From: Paracoccaceae bacterium
Lineage (GTDB): Bacteria > Pseudomonadota > Alphaproteobacteria > Rhodobacterales > Rhodobacteraceae
Length of the DNA stretch: 17,785 nucleotides
Direction: 5' to 3'
Assembly: GCA_027030435.1 (NCBI GenBank)
Contig: JALVEX010000030.1
Location: forward strand, 1 to 17,785
The translations under genes and the position numbers were made by a program. The notes beneath the pieces were generated by a model that was not told the DNA's origin, searched no databases, and was given only the letters and a program-made list of their open reading frames with translations. Below are positions 1 to 8,322 of this stretch, piece after piece (position 1 is the stretch's first letter; every line of letters starts with the position of its first letter).

Positions 1-1
1 G

Positions 2-1222
2 GGCCTCACCACCACCGGGGCCACGCTTTTCGACCCGCCCGAGAGGCTGAGCGAGGCGCTGCATCTGTGGCGCGCGCTGGTGGGCTGGCTCGGCGGCTTC
101 ATGATGTGGGTGCTGGCGATCTCCATCATGGCGCCGCTCAATCTCGGCGGCTTCGAACTCACGACCTCGGGCGGGATCGGGGCGGGAGGCCCGCTTGAAG
201 GCTTCGATCCCGGGGGCGGGGGGGGTGATGGTGGCGAAGGTGCTGTCCGGCGCCATCGCCTGATGCGCTACAGCCGCCGCCTGCTGCCTGTCTATATCGG
301 GCTGACGCTTCTTCTCTGGCTCGGCCTCACGCTGGCGGGCGATCGCTCCTTCGTGGCGCTCTGCCATGCGATGGCAACCATGTCCACGAGCGGCATTTCC
401 CCCGTGGGCGGGCTCGAAGGCGCCGGCGCGGGGCTGGGCGGAGAGATGCTGATCTTCGCCTTTCTCCTCTTTGCCATCACCCGCCGCAGCTTCCTTTCCA
501 TCCCCCGGGGCCGCTTTCTTTCCCGCCTCGGGCGTGATCCCGAACTGCGGCTGGCGTTCTGGATCGTGAGCGGGCTTGCCGTGGTTCTGTTCCTGCGCCA
601 TTTCATCGCTGCGCTCGATCTCGATGCCGCGGAGGATCCCGCCGCCGCCGCCCATGCGCTCTGGGGCGGAGCCTTCACCGTGCTTTCCTTTCTCACCACC
701 AACGGCTTCACATCCGCCTCATGGGACGCGGCGCAGGGCTGGTCGGGGATGAACACGAGCGGGCTCGTTCTTGTCGGCCTGGCGCTGATCGGAGGCGGTG
801 TGGGCACCACGGCGGGGGGGGTGAAGCTCTTGCGGGTGATCGTTCTCTATCGCCACGGGGCGCGGGAAATCGAGCGCATGGTCTATCCCTCCTCGGTGCA
901 GGGCGCACGCGGCATCGGGGGCCACCTGCGCCGCAACGGCGCCTTCATCGCCTGGGTGGGCTTTTCGCTGTTTGCGTTTTCCATTGCCCTGGTGATGATC
1001 CTGCTTTCGCTGGCCGGGCTCGATTTCGAGGCGTCCAGCATCTTCTCCATCGCCGCCTTCACCACCACCGGCCCGCTGGCGGGCCTCGCGGGCGATCATC
1101 CGCTGGCGTGGTCGGACATCGGCACCGGGGCAAAGGCCATCCTGATTCCGGCCATGGTGCTGGGCCGGCTCGGCACGCTCACCATCATCGCCCTGCTCAA
1201 CCCGGATCTGTGGCGGCGCTGA
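2..1222 (+). CDS. trkH: TrkH-family potassium uptake protein (5' end outside window)
   Basis: Membrane subunit of the Trk/Ktr potassium uptake system, which normally works with the NAD-binding regulator TrkA. The reading frame is open from the first base, so the true start lies upstream; an internal GTG at 80 is not the start because typical TrkH sequence (GLTTTGATLF) precedes it. All four selectivity-filter loops remain: TTTGAT at nt 8-25, STSGI at 383-397, TTNGF at 695-709 and TTTGP at 1061-1075, each with the conserved glycine and separated by hydrophobic helices. An odd glycine-rich stretch (DPGGGGGDGGEG, nt 206-241) sits in the loop after the first visible pore unit and contains a run of eight G. 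hfq follows after 201 bases. Family assignment is firm; a TrkG paralogue name would be equally possible. Confidence 0.93.
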   Translation, partial: GLTTTGATLFDPPERLSEALHLWRALVGWLGGFMMWVLAISIMAPLNLGGFELTTSGGIGAGGPLEGFDPGGGGGDGGEGAVRRHRLMRYSRRLLPVYIGLTLLLWLGLTLAGDRSFVALCHAMATMSTSGISPVGGLEGAGAGLGGEMLIFAFLLFAITRRSFLSIPRGRFLSRLGRDPELRLAFWIVSGLAVVLFLRHFIAALDLDAAEDPAAAAHALWGGAFTVLSFLTTNGFTSASWDAAQGWSGMNTSGLVLVGLALIGGGVGTTAGGVKLLRVIVLYRHGAREIERMVYPSSVQGARGIGGHLRRNGAFIAWVGFSLFAFSIALVMILLSLAGLDFEASSIFSIAAFTTTGPLAGLAGDHPLAWSDIGTGAKAILIPAMVLGRLGTLTIIALLNPDLWRR

Positions 1223-1423
1223 TCGTGGTGGCCCGCTGCCGCGCCGGCACCCTCCGCCCCCCATTCGCACCCATGCGCTGCATCCCTGCAACAACATCGT
1301 TTACCACCCGGCAACAATCTGTTTTAGGGGGTGGAATCTTGCGCAAAGCCGTTCCATAATCATGCGGGATGTCATGTATCCTGCTGGCGGTTGGCCGGCA
1401 GATAACAAAAAAAGGTGAAATAG

Positions 1424-1657
1424 ATGGCTGCCGACAGACAGAATTTGCAGGATGCCTTTCTCAATCACGTCCGCAAGACGAAAATTCCGGTCACGATCTT
1501 TCTCATCAACGGCGTGAAGCTGCAGGGCGTGATCACCTGGTTTGACAATTTCTGCGTTCTGCTGCGCCGCGACGGGCAATCGCAGCTTGTCTACAAGCAC
1601 GCGATCTCCACCATCATGCCGAGCCAGCCGATCAGCCTCTACGACGGCGAAGAATAG
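1424..1657 (+). CDS. hfq: RNA chaperone Hfq
   Basis: Sm-like hexameric RNA chaperone that pairs small RNAs with mRNA targets in the cytoplasm. The 77-residue product carries the Sm1 region (about residues 12-51, including IFLINGVKLQG) and the Sm2 signature YKHAIST at residues 57-63. It ends shortly after the Sm fold, as is usual for alphaproteobacterial Hfq, without the long tail of the enterobacterial protein. The ATG is preceded by a clear ribosome binding site, AAGGTGA at 1412-1418, five bases upstream. The 201-base gap to trkH probably holds its promoter, but I could not pick a convincing -35/-10 pair. hflX begins two bases after the stop, so the two are almost certainly cotranscribed, as in many proteobacteria. 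Confidence 0.98.
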   Translation: MAADRQNLQDAFLNHVRKTKIPVTIFLINGVKLQGVITWFDNFCVLLRRDGQSQLVYKHAISTIMPSQPISLYDGEE

Positions 1658-1659
1658 CC

Positions 1660-2979
1660 TTGGGCGAGGGGCGTCGGGCGGGGGATACCCGCGCCTTCGT
1701 GCTGCACCCCGATATCCGCGGCCACCGGCGCAGCCAGAGCCCCGAACATGCGCTCGGCGAGGCCATGGCGCTGGCGCGCGCGCTGCCGCATGTGGAGGTG
1801 GCGGGGGGCGAGATCGTCAGCCTGCAGAAGCCGCGGCCGGGGCTTCTCTTCGGCAAGGGGCGGGTGGCCGATCTTGGCGCGAAATTCGCCGCCGAAGGGA
1901 TCGATCTGGTGCTGGTGGACGGCCCGCTGACGCCGATCCAGCAGCGCAATCTCGAGCGCGAATGGGGGCTGAAGATCCTCGATCGCACCGGGCTCATCCT
2001 CGAGATCTTCGCCGATCGCGCCCAGACCCGCGAAGGCGTGCTGCAGGTGGAGCTGGCCGCGCTCTCCTATCAGCGCACCCGGCTGGTGCGCGCCTGGACG
2101 CACCTCGAGCGCCAGCGCGGCGGGCTCGGCTTTGTCGGCGGCCCCGGCGAAACCCAGATCGAGGCCGACAGGCGCGCCATCGACGAAGCCATCCTGCGCC
2201 TGCGCCGCCAGCTTTCGAAAGTGGCGAAGACCCGCGCCCTGCACCGGCGCGCGCGCGCCCGCGTGCCCTATCCGGTGGTGGCGCTGGTGGGTTACACGAA
2301 CGCCGGAAAATCCACCCTCTTCAATCGACTCACCGGCGCGGAGGTGATGGCGAAGGACATGCTCTTCGCCACCCTCGATCCCACCATGCGCGCCGTCGCC
2401 CTGGCCGATGGGACGGAGGTGATCCTCGCCGATACGGTGGGCTTCATCTCCGATCTTCCCCATGAGCTGGTGGCCGCCTTCCGCGCCACGCTCGAGGAGG
2501 TGCTCGATGCGGATCTGATCCTGCATGTGCGCGATATCGCCCATCCCGAAACCGAGGCGCAGGCCGCGGATGTGCGCGCCATTCTCGAAAGCCTCGGGGT
2601 GGGGGCGGCAACGCCGGTGCTGGAGCTGTGGAACAAGACGGATCTGCTCGCGCCCGAAGAGCGCGCGGCGCTGGCCCGGCGCGCGGGGCGCGCCGGCGAC
2701 GTTCTGGCGATCTCGGCCGTCACCGGAGAGGGCATGGCGGCGCTGCCGGCCTTCCTCGCCCGTCATCTCGAAGCGGAGACGCGGGAAACGGAAATCCTGC
2801 TTCCGCATGACGCGGGCCGCCAGAGGGCCTGGCTCTACGCGCAAGGGATCGTGCTTGGCGAAACGCAGGAGGAAGGCGGCACGCGGCTTGCCCTGCGCTG
2901 GAACGCGCGCCAGGCGGGGCAATATGCGGCGCGGTTTGGCGAATTGCGCGAAGAAAAAGTGCCGGAGGGCGAAGGCTGA
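1660..2979 (+). CDS. hflX: GTPase HflX, ribosome-associated
   Basis: HflX is a translational GTPase that binds 50S subunits and splits stalled 70S ribosomes under stress. The 439-residue protein has the N-terminal HflX domain (about residues 12-200, with the glycine-rich RGGLGFVGGPGE segment) followed by the G domain: G1 GYTNAGKST at 211-219, G3 DTVG at 258-261, G4 NKTD at 325-328, and a G5-like SAVTGEG. The start is taken as TTG at 1660, two bases after the hfq stop, because the family-typical TRAFVLHPDIR segment begins at residue 10 and there is no ATG before residue 36. The purine-rich end of hfq (GGCGAAGAA) can act as ribosome binding site. Translation is probably coupled to hfq. A convergent transporter gene follows after 38 bases. 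Confidence 0.97.
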   Translation: MGEGRRAGDTRAFVLHPDIRGHRRSQSPEHALGEAMALARALPHVEVAGGEIVSLQKPRPGLLFGKGRVADLGAKFAAEGIDLVLVDGPLTPIQQRNLEREWGLKILDRTGLILEIFADRAQTREGVLQVELAALSYQRTRLVRAWTHLERQRGGLGFVGGPGETQIEADRRAIDEAILRLRRQLSKVAKTRALHRRARARVPYPVVALVGYTNAGKSTLFNRLTGAEVMAKDMLFATLDPTMRAVALADGTEVILADTVGFISDLPHELVAAFRATLEEVLDADLILHVRDIAHPETEAQAADVRAILESLGVGAATPVLELWNKTDLLAPEERAALARRAGRAGDVLAISAVTGEGMAALPAFLARHLEAETRETEILLPHDAGRQRAWLYAQGIVLGETQEEGGTRLALRWNARQAGQYAARFGELREEKVPEGEG

Positions 2980-3017
2980 AGGCTGTGAAGGCCGGGCGCT
3001 GACGGGACGCCAACCCC

Positions 3018-4682
3018 TCAGCCGTGTTCGGCGCGCGCTTCCCCCGCCAGCCGGCTTGTCAGCAATTCGCCGCTTTCCTCGAGGATCGGGTAGGCGACGA
3101 TGGTGAAGGATGCGTTGATCTGCTTCAGTGCCCGCAGCGTCTCCTGGTGGATGTTGCTGCTCTCGATGCTCTCCGCCAGCCCCGCGCGCAGCCGCTCCAT
3201 GTGACGCTGCTGGAGCGTCTGTTCGAGATCGCGCACCGCGTCCTTCTCCTCGACAAGCTGGCGCGCGGCCTCGATGCTGCCCGTCATCAGCACATTGAGC
3301 GCAAGCTGCACGTTGGAAAGCACCCGATCGTGAAAATCGCACAGATCGCGCCAGCCTTCGGGCGAGAAGGTGATGGCGCGGTCGCGCACCTTCTGGGCCA
3401 TGGAGAGCATGTTTTTCGCGATCACGTCGCCCGCCGCCTCGAAATTGGTGGCGTTCGAGGAAAGCGCCATGGCGCGGTGGGCGAGCTCCTCGGACAGTTC
3501 CTGCTGATTGAGCTTCGCGAGATAGAGCTTGGTGTCGAAATACATGCGGTTGACCTCCGCCTCGCGGGCGCGGATGGCCTTGGCAAGGGGATCGTCCCAT
3601 TTCTCGTAAAGCCGCATCACCGGGGCCAGCATCGCCTCGATGGTTTCGCCGATGCGGAGCACTTCGCGCGAGGCGCAGGCGAGGGCACGATCGGGATCGG
3701 CGAGAGCCTCGGGATCGAGCGCGCTCAGGCGGTCGATTTCGGCATCCCCCGCATCGGGGCTTTCAAGGAGCGTGGCGAGGAGGCGGGTTACCGGCCCGAT
3801 CAGCGGCAGGCCGATCAGGGCGACGGCGATATTGTAGGCGAGGTGGAGGTTTATCACCTGGCGCGCGGGGGCGGCACCAAGGAAGGACCAGTCCACCGGC
3901 AGGCGCGAAATCGCGGCCAGGCAGAGGAGCGCCCCGCCGCCGCGCAGCAGGAGATTGCCGAGCACGATGGCGCGCGCTTCCACGCCCGCCCCCAGTGTCA
4001 GCAGCAGGGGGATGAAGGAGCCGCCGAGATTGGCGCCGAGCACCAGCGCCATGCCGGCGCTGGCAGGCAAAAGCCCCTCGGCCACGAAGGTGACGAACAT
4101 CAGCACCGCAGCCACGCTCGAATGCATCGCCCAGGCCAGCAGCGCGCCGATCAGGAAGGCGGAGATCACGTCATTGCCGAGATAGGCGGCGATGGGCGCG
4201 ATGGCATCGCTTTCGCGCAAGGGAAGCGTGGCAGCGCGGATCATGTCGAGCGAAACCAGAACAAGGGCGAGCCCCGTCAGGATCCGCCCGCCCTGGCGCA
4301 CCGGGCGCCGGCGCCCGCGCAGGAACATGGAGACCCCGATCAGGAGCAGAAGCGAAACCATCCAGTCGGCGCGCAGCAGCAGCACCTGGGTGATGAGCGC
4401 CGAGCCCACGTCGGCGCCGAGGATGATCGCAAGGCCGAGCGCCGCCGCAAGCGTGCCCTTGGAGGCGAAATTGGCCACCAGCAGCGCCACCGCGGTTGAG
4501 CTTTGCAAGAGCATCGCCGCCAGAAGCCCGGCGCCGGCCGCAAGCGGCGGGTTGCCGGCGCTGCGCCGGATCCATTTGCGCAGCTGCGCCGAGAAGGCGC
4601 GCTCCACCCCGGTGCGGATCATCCGCACCGACCACAGCAGCAGCGCCGCTGCGCCGGCGAGATGGAGAAGAAACAGCAGCAT
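3018..4682 (-). CDS. Na/Pi cotransporter family protein with PhoU-like C-terminal domain
   Basis: Inner-membrane protein of the NptA/YjbB (PNaS) family, proposed to move phosphate with sodium; direction of transport is not evident from sequence. The 554 residues divide into a membrane half (about 1-305) with two inverted repeats and a cytoplasmic helical half (about 335-540) resembling PhoU. The first repeat carries QSST at 60-63 and GADVG at 90-94; the second has HSSV at 187-190 in place of the usual QSS and GANLG at 216-220. The ATG has GAGAGG about nine bases upstream. It follows the MFS gene on the same strand after 130 bases that hold a repeated hairpin element, so it may have its own promoter. 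I recognised no Pho box. Family confident; substrate not proven. Confidence 0.9.
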   Translation of the reverse strand: MLLFLLHLAGAAALLLWSVRMIRTGVERAFSAQLRKWIRRSAGNPPLAAGAGLLAAMLLQSSTAVALLVANFASKGTLAAALGLAIILGADVGSALITQVLLLRADWMVSLLLLIGVSMFLRGRRRPVRQGGRILTGLALVLVSLDMIRAATLPLRESDAIAPIAAYLGNDVISAFLIGALLAWAMHSSVAAVLMFVTFVAEGLLPASAGMALVLGANLGGSFIPLLLTLGAGVEARAIVLGNLLLRGGGALLCLAAISRLPVDWSFLGAAPARQVINLHLAYNIAVALIGLPLIGPVTRLLATLLESPDAGDAEIDRLSALDPEALADPDRALACASREVLRIGETIEAMLAPVMRLYEKWDDPLAKAIRAREAEVNRMYFDTKLYLAKLNQQELSEELAHRAMALSSNATNFEAAGDVIAKNMLSMAQKVRDRAITFSPEGWRDLCDFHDRVLSNVQLALNVLMTGSIEAARQLVEEKDAVRDLEQTLQQRHMERLRAGLAESIESSNIHQETLRALKQINASFTIVAYPILEESGELLTSRLAGEARAEHG

Positions 4683-4764
4683 TTGGCGCGCCTCTCGGTG
4701 ATTTCCTCAAGTAACGCGCGAGCTTATGGGGCGGGGGAGGGGAATGCAAGTGGGGCGGTGCCAT

Positions 4765-4811
4765 CCGGGGGCCAGCCCCCGGACCCCCGGAGTATTTCGG
4801 CCAAGATGAAG
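4765..4811. repeat. Intergenic hairpin plus conserved AT-containing tail, copy 1
   Basis: A perfect palindromic stem (CCGGGGGC, two-base loop, GCCCCCGG; 4765-4782) is followed by CCCCGG at 4785-4790, then AGTATTTCGG and CCAAGATGAAG up to 4811. The tail matches a second copy at 12251-12280 in the pattern CCCCGG, two purines, TATTT, one or two bases, GG, CCAA, GATG, two purines, G. It lies between the MFS stop and the nptA-like start, both on the minus strand, so in the orientation that matches copy 2 it is antisense to its neighbours. It could be a dispersed repeat or a terminator-like 3' element; there is no long T tract. Confidence 0.6.
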
Positions 4812-4812
4812 A

Positions 4813-6066
4813 TCAGCGACGGAGCGGGGCGTGCGTGGGGCGAAGGGTGAGCCAGATCAGCGCGCCGCCGGCAAGCGCGAGGAAGGGGATCATGGCGAGG
4901 TTGACCGCCTGCCAGCCGGCTTCGGCATCGCCGCCCGAGCAGTTCATAAGCCCGCCCGAGGCGAGCGAAGCGAAGGTGACGCCGGCAAAGACGATCATGT
5001 CATTGAGGCCCTGCACGCGCAGGCGATCTTCCGGGGGTGCGGCGGCGGCCAGCATTGTGGTGGCGCCGATGAAGCCGAAATTCCAGCCGATCCCCAGAAG
5101 GATCAGCGTGGCGAAGAAGGTGGTGAGATCGACCCCGGTCAGTGCCACCATGCCGGCGGCGGCGAGGATCGCGAGCCCGGTGGCGACGATCAGCCGGGCG
5201 CCGAAGCGCGAGATCAGGAAGCCGGTGAAGAAGGAGGGGATATACATCGCCAGCACATGCGCCGAGACGATATCGGCCGCATCGCCCTGCTCGTAGCCGC
5301 AGCCGACCACGGCGAGGGGTGTGGATGTCATCACGAGGTTCATCAGCGCGTAGCTCACCATGGCACAGATGATGGCGACGAGGATCGGCGGATCCTTCAG
5401 AAGCTCGAGGCGCGAGCGCGCGGCCGCGGCGTCTTGTGCGCTCGGGCGGGGGGGCTTGGGGATATCGAGCAGGAGGAAGACGAGGCTGCCGATGATGTTG
5501 AGCGCGATCACAGTGAGGTAGGTGCCGAGGAAGGGGATCACCAGCGCCTGGCTTGTCTGTTTCACCAGCTGCGGGCCGATGATCGCCGCGGCGAGCCCGC
5601 CCGCCAGCACGAAGGAGATCGCCTTGGGGCGGAAGGCTTCGCTCGCTGTATCGGCGGCGGCGAAGCGGTAGAACCCTTGCGCCGACATGTAGGTGCCGGT
5701 GAGGAGCGAGCCGAGGAGAAAGAGCGCGAAGGACTGGCTGTAGAGCCCCCAGGCGGCGATGGTGGCGCCAAGCGCGCCGGCGCCCGCGCCGAGCATGAAG
5801 CCCGCCCGCCGCCCGAAGCGGGTCATGAAGGCGGAGAGGGGGGCGGCGGAGAGGGTCGAGCCCAGCACGATCAGCGAGATCGGCAGGGTGGCGAGGCAGG
5901 CATTGGGGGCGAGCGAGAGCCCGGCGAGGCCGCCCAAGGTGAAGATCATCGGCATCTGCGCGCCCAGCACCGCCTGGGCAAAGACGAGCACCGCCACGTT
6001 GCGCAGCGTCTTTGCATCGGGCAGGCCGGATTCCCGGGGGGCGTTATCCTGAACCGTTTCGCTCAT
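4813..6066 (-). CDS. Major facilitator superfamily transporter, substrate unknown
   Basis: A 417-residue polytopic inner-membrane protein with roughly twelve hydrophobic helices in two halves separated by a hydrophilic linker rich in Pro, Ala and Arg (about residues 205-225). The loop between helices 2 and 3 has SAFMTRFGRRAG, the usual MFS basic loop, with a related SRFGAR in the second half. Nothing identifies the substrate. The ATG at 6066 has a good ribosome binding site (GAGGGA, about five bases upstream). It lies 70 bases downstream of cobB on the same strand and may be the last gene of a cobA-cobB-MFS unit, but no other evidence ties it to cobalamin. The family call is sound; any more precise drug or sugar export assignment would be guesswork. 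Confidence 0.85.
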   Translation of the reverse strand: MSETVQDNAPRESGLPDAKTLRNVAVLVFAQAVLGAQMPMIFTLGGLAGLSLAPNACLATLPISLIVLGSTLSAAPLSAFMTRFGRRAGFMLGAGAGALGATIAAWGLYSQSFALFLLGSLLTGTYMSAQGFYRFAAADTASEAFRPKAISFVLAGGLAAAIIGPQLVKQTSQALVIPFLGTYLTVIALNIIGSLVFLLLDIPKPPRPSAQDAAAARSRLELLKDPPILVAIICAMVSYALMNLVMTSTPLAVVGCGYEQGDAADIVSAHVLAMYIPSFFTGFLISRFGARLIVATGLAILAAAGMVALTGVDLTTFFATLILLGIGWNFGFIGATTMLAAAAPPEDRLRVQGLNDMIVFAGVTFASLASGGLMNCSGGDAEAGWQAVNLAMIPFLALAGGALIWLTLRPTHAPLRR

Positions 6067-6136
6067 GGGATTCCCTCTAGACCTTCTGCCCCGCGGATAA
6101 AAGGCGAAAAGCGGCGGTCCGGGCGGCGTGCGGGGC

Positions 6137-7411
6137 TCAGGCGAGATCGATCAGATGCGCAAAAGAGCCACTGACATTGCTCCGCGCAAGCCCCATGGGG
6201 GGCAGTGGCGCGCCTTCGGCGCTTTCGGCTTCAAACAGGGGGTCGCCCTCTGCGCGGAGCGTTGTGGCATAGTGAAATTCATGGCCGAGCCAGCGCCCGG
6301 CGAAGGGGCCGTGCCCGGCGCTGAGGCGGCGGTATCCGAGGTGCAGGCGGGGGCTGGCGAAGGAGGTTTCGAGGGGGAGGAGGCCGAGCATTCGGTGCCT
6401 GTTTCCCCCGGCATCGCCCAGACCCTCTCCAAGCACCATGTATCCGCCGCATTCTCCATAGATCAGAGTGCCTTGCGCGGCGTTCTTCAACATGGAATTG
6501 CGGAATGTGTCCGCGGCCGCGAGCCGGCCGGCGTGAAGCTCGGGATAGCCGCCGGGGAGGAAGATCATGTCGGCTTCCGGGGCGGGCTCGTCGGCGAGCG
6601 GCGAGAAGAAGCGGATCTCGGCGCCGAGCGCGCGCCAATCGGCGAGCAGGTGGGGATAGGCGAAGGCGAAGGCTTCGTCGCGCGCTATGGCGATGCGCTG
6701 CGCCGGAGGAGGCGCGGGGCGGAAGGGCGTAGGCGTGGGCAGGGGGGCGGCCAGCGCTGCGAGGCGATCGAGATCCACCCCGGCTTCGGCCGCATCGGCC
6801 GCGCGCTCCAGAAAGGGGCCGATCGCGCCGTGCTCCCCGGCCTGCACGAGGCCGAGGTGGCGAGAGGGCAGCGCGAGGGCGGGATCGCGGCGCATGCATC
6901 CCAGAAGCGGAATATCCACTTTATTCAGGGCTCTTGCCAGCATTTCTTCATGTCGTTCCGAGCCGGTGCGGTTGAGGATCACGCCCTTGATCTTCACGGC
7001 CGGATCGTGCCCGGCGAAGCCTGCCACCAGAGGGGCGATGGAGTGTGCCATGCGGGCGGCGTCCACGATCAGCACCACCGGCAGGCCAAGCGCGCGCGCC
7101 AGATCGGCGCTGGCGCCCCTGCCATCGGGGGGCGCGCCGTCAAACAGGCCCATGGCGCCCTCAATCAGCAGCAGGCCCTCTTCGGCGGCGGCGAGGCTCG
7201 CGATGCGGCCGGGCTGCATGGCCCAGGGGTCGAGATTGAAGCTTTGCCGGCCGCAGGCGGCTTCGTGGAAGCGGGGATCGATGTAATCGGGGCCGGATTT
7301 CGCGCCGCGCACCTGCACGCCGCGCCGGGTGAGCGCGCGCAGGAGGGCGAGGGTGAGGGTCGTCTTGCCGCTGCCGGAGGCGGGGGCCGCGAGGATCAGC
7401 CCTTCAGCCAT
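6137..7411 (-). CDS. cobB: Cobyrinic acid a,c-diamide synthase / hydrogenobyrinic acid a,c-diamide synthase
   Basis: ATP- and glutamine-dependent enzyme that amidates the a and c side chains of (hydrogeno)byrinic acid in cobalamin synthesis. The 424-residue protein starts MAEGLILAAP and has the P-loop PASGSGKTT at residues 10-18, then the class I glutamine amidotransferase half with FLPGGYPE, the nucleophile region YGECGGYM (Cys at 321) and a C-terminal GSFAHL histidine (419). The ATG at 7411 is chosen because the P-loop follows at once, as in the family; the frame stays open upstream to 7519, but that part is antisense-frame sequence within cobA. It overlaps the cobA end by 8 bases, so translation is probably coupled. 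CbiA is the anaerobic-route name for the same fold; which name applies depends on when cobalt is inserted. Confidence 0.95.
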   Translation of the reverse strand: MAEGLILAAPASGSGKTTLTLALLRALTRRGVQVRGAKSGPDYIDPRFHEAACGRQSFNLDPWAMQPGRIASLAAAEEGLLLIEGAMGLFDGAPPDGRGASADLARALGLPVVLIVDAARMAHSIAPLVAGFAGHDPAVKIKGVILNRTGSERHEEMLARALNKVDIPLLGCMRRDPALALPSRHLGLVQAGEHGAIGPFLERAADAAEAGVDLDRLAALAAPLPTPTPFRPAPPPAQRIAIARDEAFAFAYPHLLADWRALGAEIRFFSPLADEPAPEADMIFLPGGYPELHAGRLAAADTFRNSMLKNAAQGTLIYGECGGYMVLGEGLGDAGGNRHRMLGLLPLETSFASPRLHLGYRRLSAGHGPFAGRWLGHEFHYATTLRAEGDPLFEAESAEGAPLPPMGLARSNVSGSFAHLIDLA

Positions 7412-8231
7412 CGCCTCTCTCCGCGGGGTTCGCGCCCTGCCAGGCGAGCACCGCGCGCAGGCCCACCGTGCCGCCCACGCAGATGATCGCCGGTGCCTGC
7501 AGCCCGCTCGCGGCCACATCCGCCCCGGCGCGCGCGAGCGTGGTTTCCAGCACCCGCTGGCCGGGGAGGGTGGCTTCCGTCACCACCGCCACGGGCTCGT
7601 CCGCCCCGCGCCCGGCGGCGATCAGCCGCTCGGCGATCGCGCCGATGTGCTTCATGCCCATGTAGATCACGATCACGCCCGAGCCCTGCGCCACCGCCGC
7701 CCAATCGACAGATCCCGGCGGTTCGCCTCTGGCGTCATGCCCGGTGACGAAGGTGACGGCCTGGTTGTGGGCGCGGTGGGTGACGGGGATGCCCGCATAG
7801 GCCAGCCCGCCGATCCCGGCCGAGATGCCGGGAATGATGCGGAAGGGGATGGCATGGGCCGCGAGCACCTCGCCCTCCTCGCCGCCGCGTCCGAAAACGA
7901 AGGGATCGCCGCCCTTGAGCCGCAGCACCCGGCGGCCTTCGCGCGCAAGCGCCACGAGGCGCAGCGAGATATCCTCCTGGCGGGCCGAGGGCCGCCCGCC
8001 GCGCTTGCCGGCGGCGATCAGCTCTGCCCCGGGGCGCGCGAGGCGCAGGATTTCCGGGTTCACCAGCGCGTCATGCACGATGGCATCGGCCTGGGCGAGG
8101 GCATTGAGGGCATGGAGCGTCAGCAGCCCCGGATCGCCCGGCCCCGCGCCGCAGAGCCACACCCAGCCGGGCAGAAGCTCGGGCCAGGGGGCGCCGTCGG
8201 GCAGGGGGGGGAGGGGGCGGGATTCGCTCAT
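7404..8231 (-). CDS. cobA: Uroporphyrinogen-III C-methyltransferase (SUMT)
   Basis: Uses two S-adenosylmethionines to methylate uroporphyrinogen III at C2 and C7, giving precorrin-2, the branch point toward cobalamin and siroheme. The 275-residue protein has the tetrapyrrole methylase signatures: GAGPGDPG at residues 28-35, GKRGG at about 75-79, RLKGGDPFVFGRGGEE at about 104-119 and GIPVTHR further on. It lacks the N-terminal dehydrogenase/ferrochelatase part of CysG, so it is the monofunctional form. AAGGGG lies just upstream of the ATG. It is first in the minus-strand cobA-cobB unit and is divergent from cbiD across 127 bases. A siroheme-dedicated paralogue is possible, but the cob neighbours favour cobalamin. 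Confidence 0.96.
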   Translation of the reverse strand: MSESRPLPPLPDGAPWPELLPGWVWLCGAGPGDPGLLTLHALNALAQADAIVHDALVNPEILRLARPGAELIAAGKRGGRPSARQEDISLRLVALAREGRRVLRLKGGDPFVFGRGGEEGEVLAAHAIPFRIIPGISAGIGGLAYAGIPVTHRAHNQAVTFVTGHDARGEPPGSVDWAAVAQGSGVIVIYMGMKHIGAIAERLIAAGRGADEPVAVVTEATLPGQRVLETTLARAGADVAASGLQAPAIICVGGTVGLRAVLAWQGANPAERGDG

Positions 8232-8322
8232 GCGCCCCTTATGCCGTCTGCGGGGCGGGGGGAAAAGGGGCTAGGCGGCGGTGCCGCGCGCGGTGAGGCG
8301 GAAGATGCGGGCGGGAATGCGA

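Noticed and set aside
1338..1357. CTTG...CCAT pair upstream of hfq resembling a heat-shock sigma promoter
   Set aside because: The spacing between the two parts is several bases too short for the RpoH pattern, and neither part is strong.
1639..3600. Long minus-strand open frame (653 codons) opposite hflX
   Set aside because: It lies antisense to hflX and out of frame over the transporter gene; composition is low-complexity Arg/Gly/His typical of high-GC shadow frames and no domain is recognisable.
6166..6173. AGCCACTG resembling part of a B12-box of a cobalamin riboswitch
   Set aside because: It lies inside the 3' coding end of cobB on the opposite strand, with none of the other conserved riboswitch blocks; I found no cobalamin riboswitch upstream of cobA or cbiD.
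7412..7519. N-terminal extension of CobB into cobA
   Set aside because: Family members begin just before the P-loop, which the ATG at 7411 provides; the extension lies wholly within cobA in another frame.
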